From: Thiomicrorhabdus sp.
GTDB taxonomy: Bacteria; Pseudomonadota; Gammaproteobacteria; Thiomicrospirales; Thiomicrospiraceae
DNA: 64,000 nucleotides
Assembly (NCBI RefSeq): GCF_963677875.1
Contig: NZ_OY782566.1
Location: 248,001-312,000 of the forward strand
Direction: 5' to 3'
The position numbers and the translations under genes were made by a program. This document shows, one piece after another, positions 54,182-62,170 of this stretch. Within the stretch, counting starts at the first letter, position 1. Each line of letters opens with the position of its first letter. The notes beneath the pieces were generated by a model. The model worked only from the letters and a program-made list of their open reading frames with translations. It did no database searches and was not told the DNA's origin.

Positions 54182-55147
54182 ATGGTTACCTTCATCGCAA
54201 CGCTAATAATCGTCGTGCTGGCTTTACTAGCCTTTGCTCTGGGTCTGTTACTCAGTCTTCCCAAAGAGCTGAGAGTCGCACAAAGCCGAGTTCTGCAACA
54301 TCCGGAGAGACAGGTCGCCGAACTGATTTCAAACTTGAACCTCTGGCATAAGTGGAACCCTTGGCTGCTGCATGACCCGCAGTCCGGCAGTTCTGAGGAG
54401 TCGGCACATCACTGGAACAGTCACTTTTTCGGCAAGGGTCGTATCGAGTCGGACAAAGACATCCAAGGAGACTCTCTGCATTTTATGGCCGAATTCAAAG
54501 GCGTGCCCAGCCGAGTGGAAATGCACTGGGAAGAACAGGATTCGGAAACCGAACTGACCTGGAAAATCAACGGCCGTTTACCGTGGCATCAACGCTGGAA
54601 ACAGTTCAAACTGCAAAACCAACTAAAACAGGATCTACAACTTGGCCTGCTACTCGTGGAAAATCAACTTGCCGAATCCCCGGAAACTTTCCGCATAAAA
54701 TTCGGCAATCGTGTCGAACTCGCCGAGGTAACTGGAATCAGTCAGCATTTTTTCGGTAACTTTGATGAAATTGGCGATTATGCTTCCGAAGCCTTTGAAC
54801 AGTTGTTCGCAAAACTCACCGTCAGCCAGCAGCCGCAAGCACCACTCACCGCGTTTCACAAGGTTGATCTCATCAGCCTGACCACAGAATGCGAATTTTT
54901 TATTCCACTGCATGAAATTGAACCGGGTCAGGAAGCTTCACACCTTCCGGGAGGCGCTTTCTATCGTATCGACTACTACGGAGCCCAACGCCATCTGGAA
55001 TTGGTTTGGAACCAGGCACTTCAACACCTGCAGGCAACCGGAATACGGATTGATCGCAGCCGCCCGTACCTTGAGGAGTATTTAACCGATCCGAAAACGA
55101 CTGCCGAAGACGCAATGCATACCGTCCTCTACTTGCCGATCAAATAA
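54182..55147 (+). CDS. Membrane-anchored SRPBCC / GyrI-like effector-binding protein
   Basis: A 321-residue protein. One N-terminal helix (about 5-26, FIATLIIVVLALLAFALGLL) is followed by a polyketide-cyclase/SRPBCC-like domain (about 30-155; HPERQVAELISNLNLWHKWNPW, then the FFGKGRIESD and ELTWKINGRLP strands). Residues about 180-320 resemble a GyrI/AraC effector-binding domain (FFGNFDEIGDYASEAFEQLF, GGAFYRIDYYGAQRHLELVWNQAL, RPYLEEYLTDP). Proteins of this architecture are widespread but functionally uncharacterised. It begins a same-strand series of small envelope-related genes. Confidence 0.65.
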   Translation: MVTFIATLIIVVLALLAFALGLLLSLPKELRVAQSRVLQHPERQVAELISNLNLWHKWNPWLLHDPQSGSSEESAHHWNSHFFGKGRIESDKDIQGDSLHFMAEFKGVPSRVEMHWEEQDSETELTWKINGRLPWHQRWKQFKLQNQLKQDLQLGLLLVENQLAESPETFRIKFGNRVELAEVTGISQHFFGNFDEIGDYASEAFEQLFAKLTVSQQPQAPLTAFHKVDLISLTTECEFFIPLHEIEPGQEASHLPGGAFYRIDYYGAQRHLELVWNQALQHLQATGIRIDRSRPYLEEYLTDPKTTAEDAMHTVLYLPIK

Positions 55148-55166
55148 CCGAATAACGAGAATTTGC

Positions 55167-55346
55167 ATGCCACCCCAATTGACAAAAGCCCTGCGCAACA
55201 GCTTCTGGCTCTCGCTGCTTATCCTTGCTCTTGGACTCTATCAGGAAGAATCGCTCCTGACCTCTTTCCTCAGCGCTCTGTTCGGGTTTGCCATCATGCT
55301 CCCGGCCTTCTGGCTCTCCTTTCGCCTGACTCGCCCGCAAAAATAG
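55167..55346 (+). CDS. Small two-helix membrane protein (59 aa)
   Basis: ATG at 55167 opens 59 codons to TAG at 55344-55346. It has a short polar N-terminus (MPPQLTKALRNS), helix 1 (about 13-24, FWLSLLILALGL), a turn with EES, helix 2 (about 31-52, LTSFLSALFGFAIMLPAFWL) and a basic tail (FRLTRPQK). It starts 19 bp after the stop of the SRPBCC gene, with CGAGA 7-11 bases upstream, and is followed by a DUF2789 gene. The amphipathic pattern and position support a real gene. Family and function unknown. Confidence 0.6.
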   Translation: MPPQLTKALRNSFWLSLLILALGLYQEESLLTSFLSALFGFAIMLPAFWLSFRLTRPQK

Positions 55347-55465
55347 CCGGCGGTGCTGACCCCTCGGCTAAAAAAGAGTATGATGAAATTGATGCTTTGT
55401 AGCGCTGAAGCATTATCAAAATTAACCGCACGAACCACTCCTGCTGGCAACCGAAGGAGGTCAAA

Positions 55466-55699
55466 ATGGATACTGGAGAGCATAGCCTGAACACGCTGTT
55501 TCAACAGCTCGGACTGGATCACAGCGATTCGGCGATCGAGGCATTCATCGAACGCCACCGGGGCATTAAACCAGACATTCGCCTGGAGCAAGCCTCTTTC
55601 TGGAATCCAAGCCAGTCAGCATTTTTGCACGAAGCCCTTGAAGAAGATGCCGACTGGGCTGAAATCGTCGACCAGCTGGATACATTATTACGATCGTAA
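55466..55699 (+). CDS. DUF2789 family protein
   Basis: A 77-residue acidic protein. The pattern NTLFQQLGL..., IEAFIERHRGIKP, LEQASFWNPSQSAFLHEALEEDADWAEIVDQLDTLL is the DUF2789 signature, mostly helical with two Trp residues. The role is unknown. A GAAGGAGG Shine-Dalgarno (55453-55460) precedes the ATG. Confidence 0.8.
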   Translation: MDTGEHSLNTLFQQLGLDHSDSAIEAFIERHRGIKPDIRLEQASFWNPSQSAFLHEALEEDADWAEIVDQLDTLLRS

Positions 55700-55720
55700 A
55701 ACCGCTCAGGAACACTCGTT

Positions 55721-56290
55721 ATGAAACGCTCTCTCAACACCTTCGGCAAACTGCTTTTCGGATTGTTTTTTATCACCCTTGTTGGCGGCTGCAGCCTTCC
55801 GGTGCAAAAAGATTACGACCCGCAAGCTGCCTTTGACGCTATCCGAACACTTCAATGGTTGCCCGCAGAACGTCAGGTTGCGCCCAAGGCCGCCGACTAC
55901 GCCAACCAACAGCCTTTGCTGGCTAAACGTTTGGAGCAGGCCGTCATCAATAACCTGAACAGTAAAGGACTTTTGCTGACGCCGGATCAACCCGATGCAT
56001 TCATCACTTACCACATAGATACTTACAAACGCCTTCGCCCTGATCCGGTATCAATCTCGTACGGATTCGGTGGCTTCTGGCGACATGGTGGCGTATTTTT
56101 CGAAACGGCTCCTGACTACATCGAAGAAACCGAAGGATCGATTACCCTCGACATCCTGAATGCCCAAGGAGAGCTGATCTGGCGCTCCAGTCTGGCGGTT
56201 TTACTGCGCCAGCAGGAAACGCCGCAAGCAACAGAACGCTGGATTCAAGCACTTGTCGACAGGCTTTTGGCCGATTTCCCTCCTAAATGA
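55721..56290 (+). CDS. DUF4136 lipoprotein
   Basis: A 189-residue envelope lipoprotein. Signal segment 1-23 ends with lipobox LVGGC (Cys24), indicating a lipoprotein whose Ser at +2 favours the outer membrane by the usual E. coli rule. The mature part follows DUF4136: an AFDAIRTLQWLPAERQ strand region, ...LLAKRLEQAVINNLNSKGLLLT..., DAFITYHI, the ETEGSITLDILNAQG beta strand and a C-terminal helix. DUF4136 lipoproteins are common, with unclear function, and are thought to bind lipid or cell-wall ligands. It lies 21 bp downstream of the DUF2789 gene. Confidence 0.82.
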   Translation: MKRSLNTFGKLLFGLFFITLVGGCSLPVQKDYDPQAAFDAIRTLQWLPAERQVAPKAADYANQQPLLAKRLEQAVINNLNSKGLLLTPDQPDAFITYHIDTYKRLRPDPVSISYGFGGFWRHGGVFFETAPDYIEETEGSITLDILNAQGELIWRSSLAVLLRQQETPQATERWIQALVDRLLADFPPK

Positions 56291-56436
56291 TAAAAAACCG
56301 CGGGAAAAAGGCGATAGCACTACCCTGCTCGAAAAAAGCTGTGGTACTCTTTAAACGCACAAGGTGAAAAGAGAAAACCCTTCCGCCCCGAACAAGATAA
56401 AAATGCACTAAGGGCGCGGTATTCAGAGGATACAAG

Positions 56437-56727
56437 ATGAAATCATATACTCGCTGGCCAGTCGCGGCCTTCGCTTTGTGGTGCTTAGGCAGCACCCCTC
56501 TCCACGCAAGCATTGACCACTACAGTGAACGCAATAAACAAAACGTTTTCACTTACTTCAAGCAACTCGCAGATCTGGGTGACCCTAACGCCCAATACGT
56601 CGTCGGCAAAATGTACCATAAAGGCAACATCGTTAAACAAAACCACCGCCACGCCAAAGCCTGGTTCCAGAAAGCCTGCAGCAACGGTTCCCGGATGGGA
56701 TGCGAAAGCCTGAGTTATTACCGCTGA
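56437..56727 (+). CDS. Secreted Sel1-like repeat protein
   Basis: A 96-residue protein with an N-terminal signal sequence (about 1-25, FALWCLGSTPLHA) and one Sel1-like helical repeat pair (FKQLADLGDPNAQYVVGKMYHKGNIVKQ, then HAKAWFQKACSNGSRMGCESL). The canonical motif is A-x-x-G-x-x-x-A-x-x-x-L-G-x-x-Y-x-x-G. Short Sel1 proteins often act as adaptors. It is the fifth of the small same-strand genes before the APC permease. The start ATG 56437 is only moderately supported. Confidence 0.68.
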   Translation: MKSYTRWPVAAFALWCLGSTPLHASIDHYSERNKQNVFTYFKQLADLGDPNAQYVVGKMYHKGNIVKQNHRHAKAWFQKACSNGSRMGCESLSYYR

Positions 56728-56758
56728 CAACCTTAGCGGTGACGGGAGTCTGAGCTGG

Positions 56759-58057
56759 ATGGAATCAAAGGCTTCTCCACGCACCATCGGATTAATCGGG
56801 GCAATTGCCATCGGTATCGGAGGCATGGTCGGTGGAGGCATTTTTGCCGTTCTGGGTGAAGCAATTTCATTTGCCGGCGGGGCTACGCCTCTCGCTTTTG
56901 CCCTTGCAGGGCTTATCGCTCTGCTCACGGCTTATTCCTATGCAAAACTCAGTGTTCGCTTTCAAAACCGGGGCGGAACCGTCTTCTTCATTGATCAAGC
57001 TTTTCAACACAACCTGCTCTCCGGTGGTTTGAATTTATTTCTCTGGCTCTCTTACCTCGTCACAATTGCCCTCTATGCCAAAGCCTTCTCTTCCTATGCC
57101 GCCACCTTCTTCGACACACCGTCCACTTACCTGACGCATTTTCTGGTCAGTGGAGCAATTCTCCTGCCGATGATGATCAACCTGATCAGCAGTTCCTTCG
57201 TCAGCCGATCGGAAACCATAATCGTCGTTATCAAACTTCTTCTGCTCCTGCTGATTATGACGGTAGGTACAGCAACAATCGACACCGAACGGCTATCACC
57301 TCAACACTGGCAGCCAGCGATGGAAATTTTCATCGCAGGTATGGTGATTTTTGTCGCTTTCGAAGGCTTTGAACTTATCGCCAATGCCGCAGAAGAAATC
57401 AAACATCCAGCCAAAAACCTTCCCCGGGCTTTCTATCTGTCCGTCGGCGGCGTCCTGCTTCTCTATATCGGCATTGCCGCCATCGTGGTCGGCAGCGTTC
57501 CTCAACAGCAGTTAATTGCCGCTCAGGATTATGCCCTGGCCATTGCAGCAGAACCTTCCCTTGGACAAACCGGCTTTCAACTGGTCGCTATTGCCGCCGT
57601 TCTGGCGACCCTTTCCGCCATCAATGCCACACTTTACGGCAATGCCCGCCTGGGTTATCTGATCGCCAGAGAAGGGGAACTGCCGAAGGCGCTGGATCAC
57701 GAACAACGCCACATTCCAATCAATGGAATTCTGACAATTGCCATCATCAGCCTAGTTCTGGCCAACAGCATCGACTTGACGGAAATAGCCATTCTCGGCA
57801 GCGCCGGTTTCTTACTGATTTTTTCGGTGGTCAATATCAGTGCCTTCCGCTTGCGCGCCGAAATCGGGGCAAACGGCATAACTCCGATCATTGCCGCCAT
57901 TGCCAGCACTCTGGCACTGCTCGTACTTTTGCTCCAAACGGCAAAAAATAATCCGCTTGCACTGGCGATTTTCTTCGGGTTCGTACTTTCCGCTTTCGGT
58001 TTCGAATGGTTGTACGGTCGATCGGTACGCGGTCATTGGTTCCACAGAAGCTATTAA
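56759..58057 (+). CDS. APC-superfamily amino acid permease
   Basis: A 432-residue transporter with about 12 helices. The N-terminal helix 1 has the APC signature LIGAIAIGIGGMVGGGIFAVLG. Helix 6 is MVIFVAFEGFELIANAAEEIKHPAKNLPRA with the conserved EEI[KR]xPxxNLPRA loop. It is a likely uptake system for an amino acid or related amine. The substrate is not readable. The gene is the end of the same-strand series. There is no terminator directly after it, though the 58096-58117 hairpin may serve. Confidence 0.85.
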   Translation: MESKASPRTIGLIGAIAIGIGGMVGGGIFAVLGEAISFAGGATPLAFALAGLIALLTAYSYAKLSVRFQNRGGTVFFIDQAFQHNLLSGGLNLFLWLSYLVTIALYAKAFSSYAATFFDTPSTYLTHFLVSGAILLPMMINLISSSFVSRSETIIVVIKLLLLLLIMTVGTATIDTERLSPQHWQPAMEIFIAGMVIFVAFEGFELIANAAEEIKHPAKNLPRAFYLSVGGVLLLYIGIAAIVVGSVPQQQLIAAQDYALAIAAEPSLGQTGFQLVAIAAVLATLSAINATLYGNARLGYLIAREGELPKALDHEQRHIPINGILTIAIISLVLANSIDLTEIAILGSAGFLLIFSVVNISAFRLRAEIGANGITPIIAAIASTLALLVLLLQTAKNNPLALAIFFGFVLSAFGFEWLYGRSVRGHWFHRSY

Positions 58058-58095
58058 CAACGATGGCCTCTGAAAACCGCCCGGCCAAAAAACAA

Positions 58096-58117
58096 AAGCG
58101 GCCACGTCGGGCCGCTT
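58096..58117 (-). terminator. Terminator downstream of the spy-like gene
   Basis: AAGCGGCC-(ACGTCG)-GGCCGCTT. On the minus strand the stem is followed by T-rich sequence (TTTTGTTTTTT), 33 bp past the stop of the Spy-like gene. On the plus strand it may also end the APC permease transcript. Confidence 0.75.
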
Positions 58118-58149
58118 AAGTAATTGCAACAAGAGAAATCAAAGCAATC

Positions 58150-58554
58150 TTAGAAACCTCTCGAATGGCGGAATTGCTCGACTTTTTCCTGCTGTTCCGG
58201 CGTCAGAATTTTATCGATTTCCGCTCTTTTCTGCTGGCGCATATCCTGCATTTTCTGATGCTGAGACACCATAATATTGCGGATCGCCTTTTGCTGCTCT
58301 TCACTCAATTGCAGACGCTGCGCCATACGCTCCAGACGCATATCCATTTTTTTCTCAAAACGCTGTTCTCTGGAAGCGGCGTCCATATTTTTTCGCCCGT
58401 CGCAGGCTTTTGCATGCATGGCTTTATGACATCCATGTCCCCAGTGAGCTTTGGAATCCTTTCCGTCCGGACCACAGCCGCCACCGAAAGCCCAGGCCGA
58501 TGCACTCAATGCGGAAAGCGCCATAATCCCCAATACCGTTTTTGTTTTAGTCAT
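58150..58554 (-). CDS. Spy/CpxP-like periplasmic protein
   Basis: A 134-residue protein with a signal sequence (residues 1-22, LGIMALSALSASAWA) and a mature part rich in His, Cys and Lys (HWGHGCHKAMHAKACDG). A Spy/CpxP-like helical region follows, with two LTxxQ-type motifs (LQLSEEQQKAIRNIM, KILTPEQQEKVEQF). Family members are chaperone or stress-feedback proteins. The metal-binding-looking N-terminus is a local variation. The start ATG 58554 has AGGAG 7 bases upstream. It lies downstream of the response regulator gene on the same strand, but separated by 156 bp that hold a repeat array and probably its own promoter. Confidence 0.82.
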   Translation of the reverse strand: MTKTKTVLGIMALSALSASAWAFGGGCGPDGKDSKAHWGHGCHKAMHAKACDGRKNMDAASREQRFEKKMDMRLERMAQRLQLSEEQQKAIRNIMVSQHQKMQDMRQQKRAEIDKILTPEQQEKVEQFRHSRGF

Positions 58555-58639
58555 ATCGAATCTCCTAATTTTACATTCTCTTTCGAAACCCCAAACTTCG
58601 GAGTATCGAGCCGCAGATTCGTTTCTGCTTAGGGTCAGT

Positions 58640-58669
58640 ATGCAATGCAAAGATGCAAACTTTATGCAA
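58640..58669. promoter_or_regulatory. TTGCAT repeat array upstream of the spy-like gene
   Basis: Four ATGCAA hexamers on the plus strand, at 58640, 58645, 58653 and 58664 (TTGCAT on the minus strand), lie within 30 bp, 86 bp upstream of the Spy-like start. They lie between the regulator's stop (58711) and the gene. OmpR-type regulators bind pairs of direct repeats spaced 10-11 bp, and the outer pair (58653/58664) is spaced 11. Binding by the adjacent CpxR/BaeR-like regulator is inferred. Confidence 0.5.
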
Positions 58670-58710
58670 GGAAAAAGAGACTCTGTGCAACCCGCGCGGA
58701 GGTGAAAAAT

Positions 58711-59424
58711 TCAAACCGCCGCACTTGAATTTTTGGCTTCGCTTTCTTCCGCGACCGGCTCGACGAACTTATACCCGACCCCGTACACCGAATGAATCCA
58801 TTCGGTTTCACCGAAGGCCGCCGCCAGTTTCTGGCGCAACTTTTTAATATGGCTGTCGATAGTGCGATCGGAAACGATCCGATGATCATGGTAAATGCTG
58901 TCGATCAGCTGAGATCGGGAAAAAATCCGCCCGGGAGTTTCCGACAGAACCCGTAGAATCTCAAATTCAACCGCCGACAGATCCGCATCTACGCCATCAT
59001 AATGTACCTGATAACGCTCGCCATCCAGCTGCCAACGGCTGGCGGTCTTGGCGGCAGGCTTCACTCTACGCAGTAATGCCTTTACCCGTGCAACGACTTC
59101 TCGCGGACTGAAAGGCTTGCACATGTAGTCATCCGCGCCAAGTTCCAAACCGAGAATGCGATCAATTTCTTCCACCCTTGCTGTCAACATCATAATCGGT
59201 ACCTGACTGAACCCGCGAATTGCCTGGCACAGCTGCATGCCGTCTGCGTCCGGCAGCATAACGTCCAGCAACACCAGATCAGCATGGTGTTGCTTCAACC
59301 AGTTTTCCACCTCTCCGCCGTGGTCAAAATGTACCGTCTCATAGCCGTGGCTTCGCAAATATTCTTCAAGAATTTCGGCAATTTTCGTTTCATCTTCAAC
59401 AATCAAAATAATCGGTTTGCTCAT
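58711..59424 (-). CDS. OmpR-family response regulator (CpxR/BaeR-like)
   Basis: A 237-residue regulator. The receiver domain (1-120) has acidic E10/D11, phosphoacceptor in LVLLDVMLPDADG (Asp54 region) and Lys in YMCKPFSPREVV. The C-terminal winged helix has LSAVEFEILRVLSETPGRIFSRSQLIDSIY, DRTIDSHIKKLRQKL and HSVYGVGYKF. The stop lies 156 bp before the Spy-like gene and the start overlaps the kinase stop by 4 bp (ATGA). This is a classical two-component operon. The pair with a Spy/CpxP-like protein resembles the Cpx/Bae envelope stress systems, but the inducing signal is unknown. Confidence 0.9.
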   Translation of the reverse strand: MSKPIILIVEDETKIAEILEEYLRSHGYETVHFDHGGEVENWLKQHHADLVLLDVMLPDADGMQLCQAIRGFSQVPIMMLTARVEEIDRILGLELGADDYMCKPFSPREVVARVKALLRRVKPAAKTASRWQLDGERYQVHYDGVDADLSAVEFEILRVLSETPGRIFSRSQLIDSIYHDHRIVSDRTIDSHIKKLRQKLAAAFGETEWIHSVYGVGYKFVEPVAEESEAKNSSAAV

Positions 59425-60854
59425 TCCGTCTCCTTGATCATAATCGGCAATTCAATCCGGATGTCCAATCCGCCTAATTCGGAAGCATTCAGAAGAATTT
59501 TTCCACCATGCGCTTCAACAATTCTACGCACAATCGACAAGCCTAAACCAGCGCCCCCGGAACGCCGGTTTCTGGAAGGTTCGGTTCGGAAAAAGCGCTC
59601 TGTCAATTTGCGTAGATGTTCCTCCTCTACGCCTGGAGCCGTATCTTCGATTCGCAAATTCAGACTCCCAGTCCCCTTCTGCAGACTGACGCGAATCCAC
59701 CCTTTCCGACCATTGTCCGACATCGAATCGGTGTAATTGATCGAATTCTGCAGCAGATTATTCAGCATCTGCGTTAAACGGCCTTCGTCACCTTTCACCC
59801 AAAATCTTTCGTTTTCCAAATTCAGGTCAAGCGCCAGCCCTTTTTCGCCGATCGCCGGCTTTTGCGAACGGAGTACCTGTTCCAGCAAGTCCTTGAAATC
59901 CAGACATTTCATGCGATATTGCAATGCCCCGACATCACTTAAGCTGAGTTGATAAAGGTCTTCGATCAAACGGTTCAGCAAGCCGACTTCATCGGACAGG
60001 CGCTGCAGATTTTCTTTATCGAGAGGGCGGATACCGTCACGCATGGCTTCAATCGAACCGCTCAAAACGGTTAAAGGCGTTCTCAGCTCGTGGGAAATAT
60101 CGGCAATCCATTGGTTTCGGCTATTCTGTGCAGCCTGCAAGGTTTTTGACAAATAATTGAAGTCGCGTTGCAAGGCTCCGAACTCATCGCTGCGATTCGC
60201 AGATAAACGACGACTGAAATCCCCCGCCGTCAAAGCTTTCAAGGCATCGGCAAGTTGGCGGATGGGGGTCAGAAAATGGTTAGCCAGAGGCCAGAGCAAC
60301 AGTAACGCCAGCAGAGTGATTAAAACCGCACCTTGACTGAGCATTTTCGACTGCGTATCGGCAAATTCGATATCGGCGCGTTCCGTCAGCTCTTTCAGAT
60401 GATGATACCCCAATTGAGCCACGATCTGATTGCCGTCGTAAACCGCCATACGTACCTCTGAAGCATCCAGCAAAGGGCCGTAAACCAGCTGACCGTTGGC
60501 GTCCAGCAGGCTGACCCGGCTTTCAAATTCATCCGGCGGTGGCGGACGGCGCTTCAAGCGGTACTTCAAAATCACATCAATCGGAATGTAATTCTGGGTT
60601 AAATCAATGCGATGAGACAAGGTGAGAAGCTTTAACCAGACATTTTCAGGAATCTGCGCGGCATGTTCGGTCGGAATTTCCTGCAAATAGACCTGCAGGT
60701 TATTCTGCAGACGCTGCAGACGCTGCTGGTCACGCTGATCGACATATTGCAGCATGGTGCTGTGCAATACATACTGGTTACTCCAGATCAGGGCACCCAA
60801 AACCAGAAAACCGAACAGCATCAGCAGGGTGATCAGTTTCAAACGTATGCCCAT
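59421..60854 (-). CDS. Sensor histidine kinase (CpxA/BaeS-like)
   Basis: A 477-residue kinase. TM1 is about 7-28, a periplasmic sensor of about 130 residues (30-165) follows, and TM2 is about 173-195. A HAMP linker (LTPIRQLADALKALTAGDFSRRL) leads into the HisKA domain with WIADISHELRTPLTVL (His255). The HATPase has NNLLQNSINYTD, DTAPGV and GGAGLGLSIVRRIVEAHGG. The operon order kinase then regulator is the reverse of the common order. The sensor domain is not one I can classify. The likely output is envelope protein or metal stress, given the downstream Spy-like gene. Confidence 0.9.
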   Translation of the reverse strand: MGIRLKLITLLMLFGFLVLGALIWSNQYVLHSTMLQYVDQRDQQRLQRLQNNLQVYLQEIPTEHAAQIPENVWLKLLTLSHRIDLTQNYIPIDVILKYRLKRRPPPPDEFESRVSLLDANGQLVYGPLLDASEVRMAVYDGNQIVAQLGYHHLKELTERADIEFADTQSKMLSQGAVLITLLALLLLWPLANHFLTPIRQLADALKALTAGDFSRRLSANRSDEFGALQRDFNYLSKTLQAAQNSRNQWIADISHELRTPLTVLSGSIEAMRDGIRPLDKENLQRLSDEVGLLNRLIEDLYQLSLSDVGALQYRMKCLDFKDLLEQVLRSQKPAIGEKGLALDLNLENERFWVKGDEGRLTQMLNNLLQNSINYTDSMSDNGRKGWIRVSLQKGTGSLNLRIEDTAPGVEEEHLRKLTERFFRTEPSRNRRSGGAGLGLSIVRRIVEAHGGKILLNASELGGLDIRIELPIMIKETE

Positions 60855-60946
60855 AATTCTTCAATCCGTTTTTTTCTATCCGATAATCTCCGTTACTTTA
60901 CCGGATTTCATATACCGAAAGTTGCAAAAAGCATGCAATCGCGCGG

Positions 60947-62095
60947 CTACTGTTTTCTATGCACAGCGATAAAATCGGCATAAGAATCACGGATATCAAA
61001 CTGCTGCAGATGACGATGGGCGTGCTTACCCCATTTTTTGCACAATGCTTCATCCTGCAGGACTTCGGCCAATGCCGGCACCCATACCTCAAGATCATCG
61101 GCTTTCAATACCAGCCCGGTTACCCGATCTTCAACCAGGCTCTGCGGCCCCCCGACGTCCGAAACCAGGCAACCCAGCCCACTGGCCTGGGCTTCCATCA
61201 CCACCTGACCAAGCGTATCGGTTACTGAAGGAAAGATGAACAGGTCGGAACTGGCATACAGCTGAGACAACGTCTCGCCAACCACCGGCCCGAGAAAATA
61301 GATGTGGTCAGCTCGCAGACGGTCCGCCCATTTCCGATAGCGCCCTTCGCCAACCAAAATCAGATCCGCCTGAATTTGTGGAAACGCCTCCCGTAAAGCC
61401 TGCCAGACGTCCACCAAGAACGGAATGTTCTTTTCGACATTAATACGTCCGACATACAATACTTTCGGGCGTTTATCTCCCAGGCCGAATTGTTTCCAGA
61501 CTTCTTCATTGCGATGCTCGGGATGAAATTTCTGTAAATCCGTTCCAGGTGCCAGTACCGAAGTTTTTTGATACTCGAGATTGATATCATGTGCCATAAC
61601 TTCCCGATAAGCTTCGGAGCGTGAAAACACATGCTGAAAGTCTTGATAAAACCGGGCCATAATCCGATCGGTATAGCGTTTGACGGTTCTCAAACCGGTC
61701 AAATCGTAAAGGTAGGCGGGGAAATCGGTATGATAAGTTCCGATCAGGCGAAACCCCATTTTCTGCGCAATATTCTTAGCGCGCCATCCGAAAGGCCCAG
61801 GTGTGGAAATATGAACCCAATCCGGCTGCAACGTCTGTAGAAGCCCCTGAATCTGCTCTTTGCCACAATAAACCAGATCCAACTCCTGATAGAACGGCAT
61901 CGGTATGCGCCACCGATATGGCAGATTATGAATGTAATCGGCATCAGGCAAAGGTTTGGCGGTGGAAGTCACCAGATGCAGTTCAATCGCTTCGCCTTCA
62001 CCAGCTTCGATTTTGGCCAAAGCCCCCATATCCTGAATAAAACGCGACACTCCGTTCAAATCGCCCAAAGTATCGGTAAACAGACAGATTTTCAT
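60947..62095 (-). CDS. GT4 family glycosyltransferase
   Basis: A 382-residue GT-B fold glycosyltransferase. The N-terminal Rossmann domain has MKICLFTDTLGDLNGVSRF, HISTPGPFGWRAK and GTYHTDFPAYL. The nucleotide-sugar C-terminal domain has VLYVGRINVEKNIPFLVDVW, DLILVGEGRYR and the DTLGQVVMEAQASGLGCLVSD acceptor/donor motif (E/D-x7-E type). This start and the YLYDLTGL region resemble GDP-mannose-dependent and sulfoquinovosyl-type enzymes, so transfer onto a lipid acceptor is likely. The exact sugar is not readable. It is upstream of nothing on the strand except the two-component operon. Confidence 0.82.
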   Translation of the reverse strand: MKICLFTDTLGDLNGVSRFIQDMGALAKIEAGEGEAIELHLVTSTAKPLPDADYIHNLPYRWRIPMPFYQELDLVYCGKEQIQGLLQTLQPDWVHISTPGPFGWRAKNIAQKMGFRLIGTYHTDFPAYLYDLTGLRTVKRYTDRIMARFYQDFQHVFSRSEAYREVMAHDINLEYQKTSVLAPGTDLQKFHPEHRNEEVWKQFGLGDKRPKVLYVGRINVEKNIPFLVDVWQALREAFPQIQADLILVGEGRYRKWADRLRADHIYFLGPVVGETLSQLYASSDLFIFPSVTDTLGQVVMEAQASGLGCLVSDVGGPQSLVEDRVTGLVLKADDLEVWVPALAEVLQDEALCKKWGKHAHRHLQQFDIRDSYADFIAVHRKQ

Positions 62096-62170
62096 CGTTC
62101 AGCTCCGTTGCTAACGTTTCCGCAATTCAGCGGAGCTTAACCGTTTTTATCCTCGCCCCCTTTTAAGCAT

